This document shows, one piece after another, positions 25,580 through 33,759 of a stretch of DNA of 64,000 bases. Each line of letters starts with the position of its first letter. Within the stretch, counting starts at the first letter, position 1. The stretch is from Amycolatopsis sp. A133 (GTDB taxonomy: Bacteria; Actinomycetota; Actinomycetes; Mycobacteriales; Pseudonocardiaceae), in the NCBI RefSeq assembly GCF_031082405.1, contig NZ_JAVHJU010000056.1, positions 1 through 64,000 of the forward strand, written 5' to 3'. Made by a program: the position numbers and the translations under genes. Below the pieces are notes generated by a model, which was not told the origin of the DNA, did not search any database, and saw only the letters and a list, made by a program, of their open reading frames with translations.

Positions 25580-26443
25580 GTGACTGATCCCTTGTGCGAG
25601 CGGCGGCAGCTGCTCGGCCTCGCCTACCGGCTGCTGGGCTCCTTGAGCGACGCCGAAGACGTCGTCCAGGAGGCGTACGGCCGGTGGTACGCCCTGACCG
25701 GACCGCAGCGGGACTCGATCGAATCGCCCGGTGCCTGGCTGACGACCGTGGCGAGCCGCATCTGTCTCGACCAGCTCGGCTCGGCGCGGGTGCGGCGGGA
25801 GCGGTACGTCGGCGAGTGGCTCCCCGAGCCGCTGCCGGGACAGGCCGGGTCGCTCGCCGATCCGGCCGACCACGTCACGCTGGACGAGTCCGTCACCATG
25901 GCCTTCCTCGTTGTGCTGGAGTCGATGACGCCGGCCGAGCGCGTGGCCTTCGTCCTGCACGACGTCTTCGGCTACCCGTTCGCCGAGGTGGCGACGGTCC
26001 TCGGCCGGACGCCGGCCGCGTGCCGCCAGCTGGCCGCTTCGGCGCGGCGGCGCGTCCGCGCGGCCCGTGCGCCGGTGCCCGCCCGGGGCAGCGCCGGCGT
26101 CGTCCGGGCCTTCAAGCTGGCCTGGGCGGCGCGGGACGTCGAACGGCTGGTCGGGCTGCTCGACCCGGAGGCCACCGTCGTCGCGGACGGTGGTGGGCTG
26201 GCCAGTGCGGTGCGCCGCCCGGTCGAGGGACGCGAGCGGGTCGCGCGCTACGCCGTGGACCTCGCCGGCCGGATCCCGGCGCTGGCGCTCGTGGAGACCA
26301 CGGTCAACGGGCGGCCGGGCCTCGCCGCGTGGCGGGACGGCGCCGTCGTGGCCGTCATGGCGTTCGAGGTGGCGGGCGAGTCGGTCCGGCGGATCTGGGC
26401 GGTGCGGAACCTGGAGAAGCTCCGCCGGTGGCAGGGGGCGTAG
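25580..26443 (+). CDS. sigJ: ECF41-type sigma factor (SigJ-like)
   Basis: A 287-residue extracytoplasmic-function sigma factor with a C-terminal SnoaL-like domain. Region 2 is LGLAYRLLGSLSDAEDVVQEAYGRW-type (described here by its ends, about 11-35), then the WLPEPLPG linker motif (about 93-100) and region 4 (MTPAERVAFVLHDVFGYPF). The C-terminal extension carries the DGGGLASAVRRPV motif. Both WLPEP and DGGG motifs define ECF41, where the extension controls activity in place of an anti-sigma factor. GTG 25580 matches the family start. The usual oxidoreductase/carboxymuconolactone partner gene is not adjacent. Confidence 0.9.
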   Translation: MTDPLCERRQLLGLAYRLLGSLSDAEDVVQEAYGRWYALTGPQRDSIESPGAWLTTVASRICLDQLGSARVRRERYVGEWLPEPLPGQAGSLADPADHVTLDESVTMAFLVVLESMTPAERVAFVLHDVFGYPFAEVATVLGRTPAACRQLAASARRRVRAARAPVPARGSAGVVRAFKLAWAARDVERLVGLLDPEATVVADGGGLASAVRRPVEGRERVARYAVDLAGRIPALALVETTVNGRPGLAAWRDGAVVAVMAFEVAGESVRRIWAVRNLEKLRRWQGA

Positions 26444-26452
26444 GGGACGCCG

Positions 26453-26692
26453 TCAGCCGGAACCGCCGGTGTCCTCGTGCCGGCTCCGCGGCGCCGGCAC
26501 GAGGAACGCGATCGCCGTCGCGGCCACGCCGGCGAGCACGGACAGGTGCGCGGCGGCCGGTACGGCGCTGATCAGGAACAGCCGCAGCGACCCCGAGATC
26601 AGCAGGCGCCACATCCTGGGGCTCATGATCAACAAGTACCCGCGCGCCGCCTCCGCCAACCGGTGCCGGGACGGCGGCGGGGTGACGTTCAC
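26453..26692 (-). CDS. Small membrane protein
   Basis: A 79-residue protein with a Pro/Arg-rich cytoplasmic start, two hydrophobic segments (about 30-48, LLISGSLRLFLISAVPAAA; about 50-66, LSVLAGVAATAIAFLVPA) and a short hydrophilic tail. It is not recognised. Its end is 10 bases from the stop of the convergent sigma factor gene. A start at Met 23 is also possible. Confidence 0.5.
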   Translation of the reverse strand: MNVTPPPSRHRLAEAARGYLLIMSPRMWRLLISGSLRLFLISAVPAAAHLSVLAGVAATAIAFLVPAPRSRHEDTGGSG

Positions 26693-26965
26693 CCGGCGGA
26701 GTGGGGTGCCGGCCGGGCCGGAAAGGGCGAACCCGCGTTCGTCCGTTCGACGCGTTCGACAGCCGGGTCGCGTGGCTTTCCGCCGGGAAATCGTCGTGGC
26801 GCAATGCGGCTGTTGTTAACACAACGCCAAGGAGTTTCGGCGTTTCCGCTCGCGGCGAAACGGAAACCGCGGGATAACGATCCGTTTGCCGGACCGTGAT
26901 CGACTGGACATGGGCGGGGGTGCTGGCGAACATTGACTCCCGTGCGAGGAAGGGGAGGGGAAACG

Positions 26966-27913
26966 GTGAGCCCCAGTGCGGCGGACGTGGTCGGCGAACT
27001 CAAGGCCCTGCGCAAAGGGAGGGCAATTTTCACCACACCGCTCGCGGCCCGCGTCGGCCCCGCATTGCGCTCGGCTTGCGGCATTGTGGAAGATGACGGA
27101 ACCGTGGAGATGCGGCGCAAGCTGTCCGATCGATTGCGGCCGCTGGTCGAGTCGTTGCCGGACGATCTGAAGATCGCCCTGCTCGCCGCATTCGCGCTCG
27201 ACGACCGCGCGCGGAAACCGTTCTACCAGGAACGGGTGCACTGGGCGGCGATCACCCTCGACCGCGACGACCGGACGGTCCGGCGGCGGATCGACGAGGG
27301 GATCGAGCAGGTCGCCGCACTGGCCGTCGCGGCGGCCGAGCCGGCGTCCCGGCGCTATCCGAGCCGCAGCTGGCACACCGAAGAACTGCGCGTCACGCTG
27401 GCCGTCGACCAGCCGGTGCCGGAGGCGTTCGAATTCCGGCGGGTGATCGCCGACGCCGACGAAATCGCCGTGCTCGACCTCGCGTTGACCCTGCCGGTCC
27501 CCGGCGAATCCGGCGATTCGGTGCGCGAGCCCGATCTCGGCGTCGACGTGTTCCACGGCGGTGTGCTCGACGGCCGGGTGCGGGAATCGAGTGACCGGAT
27601 CGGGCTGGCGTTGCGGCTGCCGGAGCCGCTGCGGCGCGGCGTGCGGCACGAGGTCGGCCTCCGTTTCCGGGCGAACCTGCGAGAACCGCGTTACGTGTGC
27701 GTGCCGCGGCACCCCTGCGATCTTTTTGATCTGCACGTCCGGTTCGGTGATCGGGTGCCGAAGCGGATCCTGCGGGTGGAAAAGGTTTTCCCGCGCGGCG
27801 CGGGCGACTGGGCGCGAACCGGCACCGTGCTGGCGGCCGACGACGCGGGCGAGGTGCACGTCCGGTTCCGGAATCTCGCTCCCGGCTTCGCTTACGGAAT
27901 CCGCTGGGCGTGA
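26966..27913 (+). CDS. Unknown actinobacterial protein with helical N-terminal domain
   Basis: A 315-residue protein from GTG after an excellent AGGGGAGGGG. Residues 1-120 are helical and Arg-rich (ADVVGELKALRKGRAIFT, MRRKLSDRLRPLVESLP, RDDRTVRRRIDEGIEQV); I have seen this N-terminal arrangement in other uncharacterised actinobacterial proteins. Residues about 135-315 are beta rich with a conserved-looking CVPRHPCDLFDLHVRFGDRVP segment. There is no signal peptide or membrane helix. It precedes the sigma factor gene by 212 bases on the same strand, and function is unknown. Confidence 0.72.
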   Translation: MSPSAADVVGELKALRKGRAIFTTPLAARVGPALRSACGIVEDDGTVEMRRKLSDRLRPLVESLPDDLKIALLAAFALDDRARKPFYQERVHWAAITLDRDDRTVRRRIDEGIEQVAALAVAAAEPASRRYPSRSWHTEELRVTLAVDQPVPEAFEFRRVIADADEIAVLDLALTLPVPGESGDSVREPDLGVDVFHGGVLDGRVRESSDRIGLALRLPEPLRRGVRHEVGLRFRANLREPRYVCVPRHPCDLFDLHVRFGDRVPKRILRVEKVFPRGAGDWARTGTVLAADDAGEVHVRFRNLAPGFAYGIRWA

Positions 27914-28125
27914 TCTGTCCACTATTTGTCCCGTGTCCCGCCGAGGTCCGGCGGCCGTTCCGGCCGAGCCGTGAATGGTTAACGGACAATATCTGGACAA
28001 CCACCAGCACCCTGCAACGTTGCTGGTCAGCGCCTCGATTACTCCGTATGTCGGACCGGGACCGTCCAGGCAGCAAAATGTCCGTTGTGGACGGATGAGG
28101 CCCGGCGGCGGACAGAGGAGGGCCC

Positions 28126-28782
28126 GTGGAGACCAGGATTTCCCAGGCGGCGCCGGTGGTGGCGGCGGCCGTCGACGGTTACACCGTGCTGGAGGATTCG
28201 CCGAGGCCGGAGGGCGCTCTGGCGAAGGAGCGGCTCGACCCGATGGTGGCGGCGGCGCGCGGCGGCGACCCGGACGCGGTCCAGGCGCTGCTGCGGCTGA
28301 TCAAGCCGACGGTCGTGCGTTACTGCCGGGCGCGGATCGGCGGCCGCGACCTGTCCTACCTCTCGGCCGACGACGTCGCCCAGGAGGTGTGCCTGGCGGT
28401 GCTGAAGGTGCTGCCGAACTACCAGGACCGCGGCGGCTCGTTCCTGTACCTCGTGCGCGCGATCGCGGCGAACAAGGTCGCCGACGCGTTCCGCTCGGTG
28501 GCCAGGGACCGGTCGAAGCCGGTGCCGGAGCTGCCGGACCGGCCCCTGGGCGGCAACGAGCCGGAGAACCACGTCCTCGAGCTGGACCTCGGTGCCCGGC
28601 TGGGCCGGCTGATGGCGTCGCTGCCGCCGCTGCACCAGGACATCCTGTCCCTGCGGATCGTCGCCGGCCTGTCGGCGAACGAGACGGCGGAGGCGCTGGG
28701 CATCTCCGCCGGCAACGTCCGCATCACCCAGTTCCGCGCGCTGACCAAGCTGCGCGGCATGATCGGTGACGGCGGCCTCTGA
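28126..28782 (+). CDS. ShbA/SigD-like sigma factor
   Basis: A 218-residue ECF-like sigma factor. Region 2 includes IKPTVVRYCRARIGG and SADDVAQEVCLAVLKVLP; region 4 includes LPPLHQDILSLRIVAGLSAN followed by a helix-turn-helix with ISAGNVRITQFRAL. The RYCRAR and DVAQEVC features match ShbA of Streptomyces, which transcribes the principal sigma factor gene hrdB, and SigD of mycobacteria. GTG 28126 follows GAGGAG. No anti-sigma gene is adjacent. Confidence 0.85.
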   Translation: METRISQAAPVVAAAVDGYTVLEDSPRPEGALAKERLDPMVAAARGGDPDAVQALLRLIKPTVVRYCRARIGGRDLSYLSADDVAQEVCLAVLKVLPNYQDRGGSFLYLVRAIAANKVADAFRSVARDRSKPVPELPDRPLGGNEPENHVLELDLGARLGRLMASLPPLHQDILSLRIVAGLSANETAEALGISAGNVRITQFRALTKLRGMIGDGGL

Positions 28783-28785
28783 AGG

Positions 28786-29088
28786 TCACTCCAGCCATTC
28801 GGTGATGAAGTGGTCGCTCTCGTGGATGTGCACGGCCTCGTAGACGCCGGGGCCGAGGACGGCGAACTTGTGCGGCGTGCCGGCCGGGACGACGAGCACG
28901 TCCCCGGCGCCGCCGTCGCGCTGCTCGTCGCCGACGGTGAACCGCGCCCGCCCGCGGATGATGACGAACGTCTCGGTGTAGGGGTGCCGGTGCAGCCGCG
29001 GCCCGGAGCCGGCGATGTCCGTGCTTTCGCGGATGACCGAGACTCCGGACCCGACGTCGCGCCCTTCGAAATTCTCGCTGTCGCTCAC
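28786..29088 (-). CDS. Single-domain cupin
   Basis: A 100-residue cupin with metal motif one as LHRHPYTETFVIIRGRARF and motif two as DVLVVPAGTPHKFAVLG. All four expected ligands (two His, Glu, His) are present. Small cupins of this kind bind a metal and act as dioxygenases, isomerases or sensors; which one is unknown. Read from GTG. Its stop is three bases from the stop of the convergent sigma gene, and the second sigma factor gene ends 28 bases upstream on the same strand. Confidence 0.85.
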   Translation of the reverse strand: MSDSENFEGRDVGSGVSVIRESTDIAGSGPRLHRHPYTETFVIIRGRARFTVGDEQRDGGAGDVLVVPAGTPHKFAVLGPGVYEAVHIHESDHFITEWLE

Positions 29089-29116
29089 GTGGCCAGCGTA
29101 GCTGCGCGAGGTGCCG

Positions 29117-29617
29117 TCAGGGGCTCGTCACGACCTTGCGCAGCTGGCCGAGCGCCCGGTGCTGGGCCACGCGAACCGCTCCCGGCGTGGAACCCACGGC
29201 CGCCGCCGTCTCCTCCGCCGACAGGCCGACCACCACCCGCAGCACCACGATCTCCCGCTGCTTGCGCGGCAGCACCCGCAGCAGGTTCGCCATCCGCTCA
29301 CCAAGCTCGCGCCGCAGCGCCTGGGGCTCGGGACCCGGTGAGGAGTCGGCCTCGTCGGGCAGCTCGGCCACCGGCTCGTCCTGCTGCCGGGCGGCGGCCT
29401 TGCGTGCCGCGGCGACCTGGTGGCGGGCGATGTCCCACACGAAGTCCGGGAACGGCCGCTCCGGCCGCCGCCGCGGGAGGGCCTTGAGCAGCGCCACGTA
29501 GACGTCCTGGGCGACGTCGTCCGCCGAGTCCGGGCCGAGGCGGGCGCGGCAGTAGCGCACCACCAGCGGCCGCGCCGCGGCCAGCAGCAGGTCCGGGGTC
29601 GTGCTGGTCCTCGCCAT
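29117..29617 (-). CDS. Second ShbA/SigD-like sigma factor
   Basis: A 166-residue sigma factor similar to the one at 28126: RPLVVRYCRARLGPDSADDVAQDVYVAL-type region 2 (positions about 13-40) and region 4 with LPRKQREIVVLRVVVGLSAE and STPGAVRVAQHRAL. It lacks the N-terminal 50 residues of the neighbour. ATG 29617 follows GGAGGTG. The two genes face each other around the cupin gene and look like diverged paralogues. No anti-sigma factor is seen. Confidence 0.85.
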   Translation of the reverse strand: MARTSTTPDLLLAAARPLVVRYCRARLGPDSADDVAQDVYVALLKALPRRRPERPFPDFVWDIARHQVAAARKAAARQQDEPVAELPDEADSSPGPEPQALRRELGERMANLLRVLPRKQREIVVLRVVVGLSAEETAAAVGSTPGAVRVAQHRALGQLRKVVTSP

Positions 29618-29740
29618 GGCACCTCCGGGCCGGGAACTACCCGTTTTCCGCCCCGCCCCACCCGCTCCGCGCGGATTCCCGGGTATGTCCGGGCCGGCCG
29701 CCGAACGGACGGCGATCCCTTGGTCCACAGGGGAATTGAC

Positions 29741-30457
29741 CTAGGCCTGCGCGGTGGGCCGGACGACGATCTCGTTGACGTCGACGTCCGCGGGCTGCTC
29801 GATGGCGAACGCGATGGCGCGGGCGATCGCCTCCGGGGGGATGGCGACGGCGTCGCGGGTCTCGCCGAGCTGGGCTCGGACCTCCTGCTCCGGGATCCCG
29901 TCGATGAAGTCGGTCGCGATGAACCCCGGGGACACGAGCGAGACGCGCAGGTTCGGGCCCGCCTCCTGGCGCAGGCCTTCGGAGATCGTGCGGACGGCCG
30001 TCTTCGTGGCCGCGTACACCGCCATCGTCGGCACCGTGCGGTACGCCGCCGTCGACGCCGTGTGCACGAACTGGCCGGAGCCCTGCTCGCGGAACACCGG
30101 CAGGGCCGCCGCGATGCCGTGCAGCACGCCCTTGACGTTGACGTCGATCATCGCGTCCCAGTCGTCGACGCGCAGGGAGTCGAGCGGCGAGATCGGCCCG
30201 ACGCCCGCGTTGCCGACGAGGACGTCGAGCCTGCCGTGCGTCTCCCGGGCCACCCGGACCAGCGCGGCGACGTCTCCGGCGCGCCGGACGTCCGTCGGCA
30301 GGCTGATCGCGCCCAGCCGCTGCGCGAGCGCGTCCAGCCGGTCCTTGCGCCGGGCGCCCAGTACGACCTTCGCGCCGCGTTCGGCCAGCAGTTCCGCGGT
30401 CGCCGCCCCGATCCCGCTGCTCGCTCCGGTGATCACGACGACCTTGTTCTTGATCAT
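29741..30457 (-). CDS. Short-chain dehydrogenase/reductase
   Basis: A 238-residue classical SDR. The NADP site is TGASSGIG (about 10-17), NAG is in VGNAGVG, the catalytic Ser is in TASTAAY and YAATK holds the Tyr and Lys. Substrate unknown. GAGGAG before ATG 30457. Divergent from the TetR gene, with two operator-like palindromes in the 85 bases between, so TetR most likely controls it. Confidence 0.9.
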   Translation of the reverse strand: MIKNKVVVITGASSGIGAATAELLAERGAKVVLGARRKDRLDALAQRLGAISLPTDVRRAGDVAALVRVARETHGRLDVLVGNAGVGPISPLDSLRVDDWDAMIDVNVKGVLHGIAAALPVFREQGSGQFVHTASTAAYRTVPTMAVYAATKTAVRTISEGLRQEAGPNLRVSLVSPGFIATDFIDGIPEQEVRAQLGETRDAVAIPPEAIARAIAFAIEQPADVDVNEIVVRPTAQA

Positions 30458-30476
30458 GATTCTCCTCGAGTTAAGT

Positions 30477-30514
30477 GGACATCTGTCCGTTTCGACGGTA
30501 GCGGACAGCTGTCC
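30477..30514. promoter_or_regulatory. Paired TetR operators
   Basis: GGACATCTGTCC (30477-30488) and GGACAGCTGTCC (30503-30514) are palindromes with the same GGACA/TGTCC half sites, centred 26 bases apart in the divergent SDR-TetR promoter. Two dimers could bind on nearby faces of the helix. Half-site identity and position make them the operators of the TetR gene next door. Confidence 0.7.
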
Positions 30515-30542
30515 GGTTGGCTAGGGTGACGGAGTGACGCCG

Positions 30543-31082
30543 ATGCGAGCCGACGCCGAGCAGAACCGCGAGCGGATCCTGGAGGTGGCGCGGACGGCGC
30601 TCAAGGCGTCCAGCGCCGCCTCACTGCAGTCGATCGCGAAGGCGGCCGGGGTGGGGCAGGGCACGCTCTACCGGCACTTCCCCAGCCGGGAAGCGCTGCT
30701 GATCGCGGTGTACCGCCACGACCTCGACGAGCTCGTCGACGCGGCCCCGGTGCTGCTCGGCGAACACGGGCCGGCGGAGGCGCTCCGGCAGTGGTTCGAG
30801 CGCCTGGCGGCGTACGGCCGCATCAAGCACGGAGTGGCCCAAGCCGTCGAGGCGGCCACGCGCGCCGACCTGTCCGGGGAGTACTACCAACCGGTGTGCG
30901 ACGCCATCACGCTGCTGCTGGACGCGGGCCAGGCGGCGGGCACGCTGCGCGAAGACGTCGACGCCGAGGACGTCCTGCAGCTGGTCGGGTTCCTCTGGCG
31001 CAACGACTTCGGCGCCGAGCGGGAGGCGCGGACGCGGCACCTGCTGTCGGTGGTGCTGGACGGCCTGAAGGCCCGTTCCTAG
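30543..31082 (+). CDS. TetR-family transcriptional regulator
   Basis: A 179-residue TetR protein. The N-terminal HTH is ILEVARTALKASSAASLQSI followed by VGQGTLYRHFPSREALL; the C-terminal part is the ligand domain. ATG 30543 is preferred since GGAG lies eight bases before it; GTG 30534 would add three residues. Likely represses the divergent SDR gene and itself through the two GGACA-type palindromes. The stop overlaps that of the convergent S4 gene (CTAG). Confidence 0.88.
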   Translation: MRADAEQNRERILEVARTALKASSAASLQSIAKAAGVGQGTLYRHFPSREALLIAVYRHDLDELVDAAPVLLGEHGPAEALRQWFERLAAYGRIKHGVAQAVEAATRADLSGEYYQPVCDAITLLLDAGQAAGTLREDVDAEDVLQLVGFLWRNDFGAEREARTRHLLSVVLDGLKARS

Positions 31083-31447
31083 GGCTCCTGCCCGGTCCGG
31101 AACGCGTCGAGCACGCGACGCTCCCTTTTGGTCGGCCGGCCCGCGCCGCGGTCGCGGCGGGCGACCGGGATCGCCGTTTCCGGGGGCGGCTTCGGTGTCC
31201 GGTCCACGTAACACGTCACGGCGTCCGGTGCGCCCACGCGCTTCTGGATCACGCGGACCACGTCGAAGATCCGGGTTGTCCCGCCGATGCGCAGGCGCAC
31301 TTCGTCGCCCGGTACGACGGTCGTCGCCGGCTTCGCCGGCTTGTCGTTGACGCGCACGTGGCCGCCGCGGCAGGCCGCCGCGGCGTCCGGGCGGGTCTTC
31401 ATCAGCCGGACCGCCCAGAGCCAGCGGTCCACTCGGGTGGACTCCAC
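31079..31447 (-). CDS. Hsp15-like S4-domain RNA-binding protein
   Basis: A 122-residue protein: the S4 domain (about 4-65, VDRWLWAVRLMKTRPDAAAA then GGHVRVNDKPAKPATTV) and a basic tail (RRDRGAGRPTKRERRVLDAF). This is the Hsp15/RqcP-like family, which binds 50S subunits carrying a stalled nascent chain. GTG at 31447. It is divergent from the cholesterol oxidase gene and convergent with TetR, with overlapping stops. Confidence 0.88.
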   Translation of the reverse strand: MESTRVDRWLWAVRLMKTRPDAAAACRGGHVRVNDKPAKPATTVVPGDEVRLRIGGTTRIFDVVRVIQKRVGAPDAVTCYVDRTPKPPPETAIPVARRDRGAGRPTKRERRVLDAFRTGQEP

Positions 31448-31578
31448 AGTCGTCCATCATGGCCCATTCAGCGGCACGCCCCCACCACCCCGGCAGGTTA
31501 CTCGTGGGTATATGTCGACTTGTCTGCAGCACCCGACTATAACTTGTTCTAAAATACCTCAACGGTGAGGAACAACAC

Positions 31579-33219
31579 ATGAGTGACGAACCCGTGTGGA
31601 GAACAACTTCCGGCTCCGTTTCCCGGCGCCTCTTCATCGCTGGAACCGGTTCTATATTGGCGGGCGCCGCGCTGGCCGGCCGGGCCGCGGCCGCACCGCC
31701 ACAGCCGGCGGCCGCGGCCGCCGTTCCCGACGGTGCCCGCGTGTCCGCGCTGGTGATCGGGTCCGGCTACGGCGGCTCGGTCGCCGCCCTGCGGCTCGCC
31801 GAGGCCGGCGTCGACGTGCACATGGTCGAAATGGGCATGGCCTGGGACACCCCGGGCTCCGACGGCAAGATCTTCGCCAACACGACCACGCCCGACCAGC
31901 GCTCGTTCTGGTTGCGCACCAGGACGAAGCAGCCGCTGTCCAACTTCCTCGGGTTCCCGATCGACAAGGACATCCCGCGCTACACGGGCATCCTCGACGC
32001 CGAGGAGTTCAGCGGGATCACCGTGTACCAGGGCCGCGGGGTCGGCGGCGGCTCGCTCGTCAACGGCGGCATGGCCGTCACGCCGAAGCGGGAGAACTTC
32101 GGCGCGATCCTGCCGACGGTGAACGCGGACGAGATGTACAACGTCTACTACCCGCGCGCCAACGCCGGGCTCGGCGTCGCCACCGTGCGCCCGGCCTGGT
32201 TCGACACCACCGACTGCTACCAGTACGCCCGCGTGGGCCGCAAACAGGCCCAGCGGTCCGGGTTCCCGTTCGTGTTCGTCCCGGACGTCTACGACTGGGA
32301 CTACATGGAGAAGGAAGCCGCGGGCACGGTGCCGAAGTCGGCGCTGGCCGGGGAAATCCTGTACGGCAACAACTACGGCAAGAAATCCCTGCAGAAGACC
32401 TACCTCCCGCGGATCGCCGCGACCGGCCGGGTCACCATCTCGCCCCTGCACCGCGTGACGCAGGTCGTGCCCGCCTCGGGCGGCGGCTACACGGTGACGA
32501 TCGAGCAGCTCACCACCGCGGGCGCGGTGTCCACGATCAAGACCGTCACGGCGGGCAAGGTGTTCTTCGCCGCGGGCAGCGTCGGGACGAGCAAGCTGCT
32601 GGTGAAGCTCAAGGCGACCGGGGCGCTGCCGAACCTGAACGGCGAGGTCGGCAAAGGCTGGGGCGACAACGGGAACGTGATGTGCGGGCGCGCCAACCAC
32701 ATCTGGGACCCGACCGGGGCGCTCCAGTCGTCCATCCCGTGCGGTGGCATCGACAACTGGAACGCGGGCGGCGCGTTCGCCGAAGTGGCGCCGCTGCCGA
32801 CCGGGATCGAGACGTGGGCGTCGTTCTACCTGTCGATCACCAAGAACCCGAACCGCGCGCAGTTCACCTGGAACCCGGCCACGCGGGCGGCCGAGCTGAA
32901 CTGGCAGACGGCGTGGAAGCAGCCGTCAATCGACATGGCGAAGACCATCTTCGACAAGATCAACGCGACGGAGGGCACGATCTACCGCACCGACCTCTTC
33001 GGCGTGTACAAGATCTGGGGTGACCACCTCACCTACCACCCGCTCGGCGGCGCGGTGCTCGGCAAGGCGACCGACAACTACGGCAGGCTCGCCGGTTACC
33101 CGGGCCTGTACGCGATCGACGGTTCGCTGATCCCGGGCAACACCAGCGTCAACCCGTTCGTCACCATCACGGCCCTGGCCGAACGGAACATCGAGAAGAT
33201 CATCGCAACGGACTTCTGA
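31579..33219 (+). CDS. choA: Secreted cholesterol oxidase (GMC type)
   Basis: A 546-residue FAD oxidase. A Tat-type signal (SRRLFIAGTGSILAGAALAG, about 15-40) precedes GSGYGG (61-66), the FAD site. The residues known as Glu361, His447 and Asn485 in the Streptomyces enzyme have clear counterparts at Glu402 (FAEVAPL), His487 (HPLGG) and Asn525 (GNTSVNPF), with nearly the same spacing. The reaction oxidises cholesterol and isomerises it to cholest-4-en-3-one with release of hydrogen peroxide. The upstream region is unusually AT rich (CTATAACTTGTTCTAAAAT), which could be a promoter. Followed by a family A palindrome. Confidence 0.93.
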   Translation: MSDEPVWRTTSGSVSRRLFIAGTGSILAGAALAGRAAAAPPQPAAAAAVPDGARVSALVIGSGYGGSVAALRLAEAGVDVHMVEMGMAWDTPGSDGKIFANTTTPDQRSFWLRTRTKQPLSNFLGFPIDKDIPRYTGILDAEEFSGITVYQGRGVGGGSLVNGGMAVTPKRENFGAILPTVNADEMYNVYYPRANAGLGVATVRPAWFDTTDCYQYARVGRKQAQRSGFPFVFVPDVYDWDYMEKEAAGTVPKSALAGEILYGNNYGKKSLQKTYLPRIAATGRVTISPLHRVTQVVPASGGGYTVTIEQLTTAGAVSTIKTVTAGKVFFAAGSVGTSKLLVKLKATGALPNLNGEVGKGWGDNGNVMCGRANHIWDPTGALQSSIPCGGIDNWNAGGAFAEVAPLPTGIETWASFYLSITKNPNRAQFTWNPATRAAELNWQTAWKQPSIDMAKTIFDKINATEGTIYRTDLFGVYKIWGDHLTYHPLGGAVLGKATDNYGRLAGYPGLYAIDGSLIPGNTSVNPFVTITALAERNIEKIIATDF

Positions 33220-33231
33220 CCCCTGCCGCAC

Positions 33232-33283
33232 CCGGTCGTGAGTGGTAAAGCGGGTTAGAACCCGCTTTACCACTCACGACCGG
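33232..33283. terminator. Bidirectional palindromic terminator, family A copy 3
   Basis: Perfect extended stem CCGGTCGTGAGTGGTAAAGC with its complement, two-base loop AG. Relative to copy 1 a G-C pair is replaced by an A-T pair in both arms, which is compensatory change. The stop of the convergent carboxymuconolactone-like gene (33274-33276) lies in the right arm. Confidence 0.82.
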
Positions 33284-33759
33284 TGGGACGGGAGGACGCA
33301 GGCGGTGTCGAGGCCGAGGACGTGGTTCAGCCGCCCGAACGCGAGCCACGCGCCGAGGCTCATGCTCAGCTCGACGACCTCCTGCTGCGTGTAGTGCTCG
33401 GCCATCCGCTTCCAGAACTCGTCGTCGAGGTGGTGGTGGTCGGTCGCGTACCGCTCGGCGTACTCCGCCGCGAGCCGCGTCCGGTCGTCGAAGCGGTCGG
33501 TGGTGCGCCACTCGAGGACCGCGTCGGCGAACTCCTCTTCGACCTTCTGCCCGTCGCGTTCGGTGCGCCAGTCGAGGCAGAAGACGCAGCCGTTGATCTG
33601 CGCGATCCGCAGCCGCGCGGCCTCGAACTCCCGCAGGCCCAGCGTCGTGTGCTCGTACACCGCGAGTGAGAACTTCGACGCGGCGATCCCGATGCCGGGC
33701 ACCATCTCGCCCCAGACGTACCCGATCGGGTCCTTGCCCGCGGGGATGTCGATGTTCAC
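33274..33759 (-). CDS. Carboxymuconolactone-decarboxylase / AhpD-like protein
   Basis: A 161-residue CMD/AhpD-fold protein. The Cys-containing motif is RIAQINGCVFCLDW (two Cys, CxxC) with the EYAERYAT and DDEFWKRMAEHYT segments. AhpD members use CxxC as a thiol redox pair; others are lactone decarboxylases. GTG start after AGGAGGC. It overlaps the DapB-like gene by four bases (TCAC on the plus strand, GTGA on the minus), so they are translated together. Confidence 0.85.
   Translation of the reverse strand: MNIDIPAGKDPIGYVWGEMVPGIGIAASKFSLAVYEHTTLGLREFEAARLRIAQINGCVFCLDWRTERDGQKVEEEFADAVLEWRTTDRFDDRTRLAAEYAERYATDHHHLDDEFWKRMAEHYTQQEVVELSMSLGAWLAFGRLNHVLGLDTACVLPSHRS

Noticed and set aside
26693..26965. 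TGTTGTTAACACAAC-like sequence (26811-26825) as a regulator site
   Set aside because: Symmetry is imperfect and there is only one copy, so it does not rise above chance.
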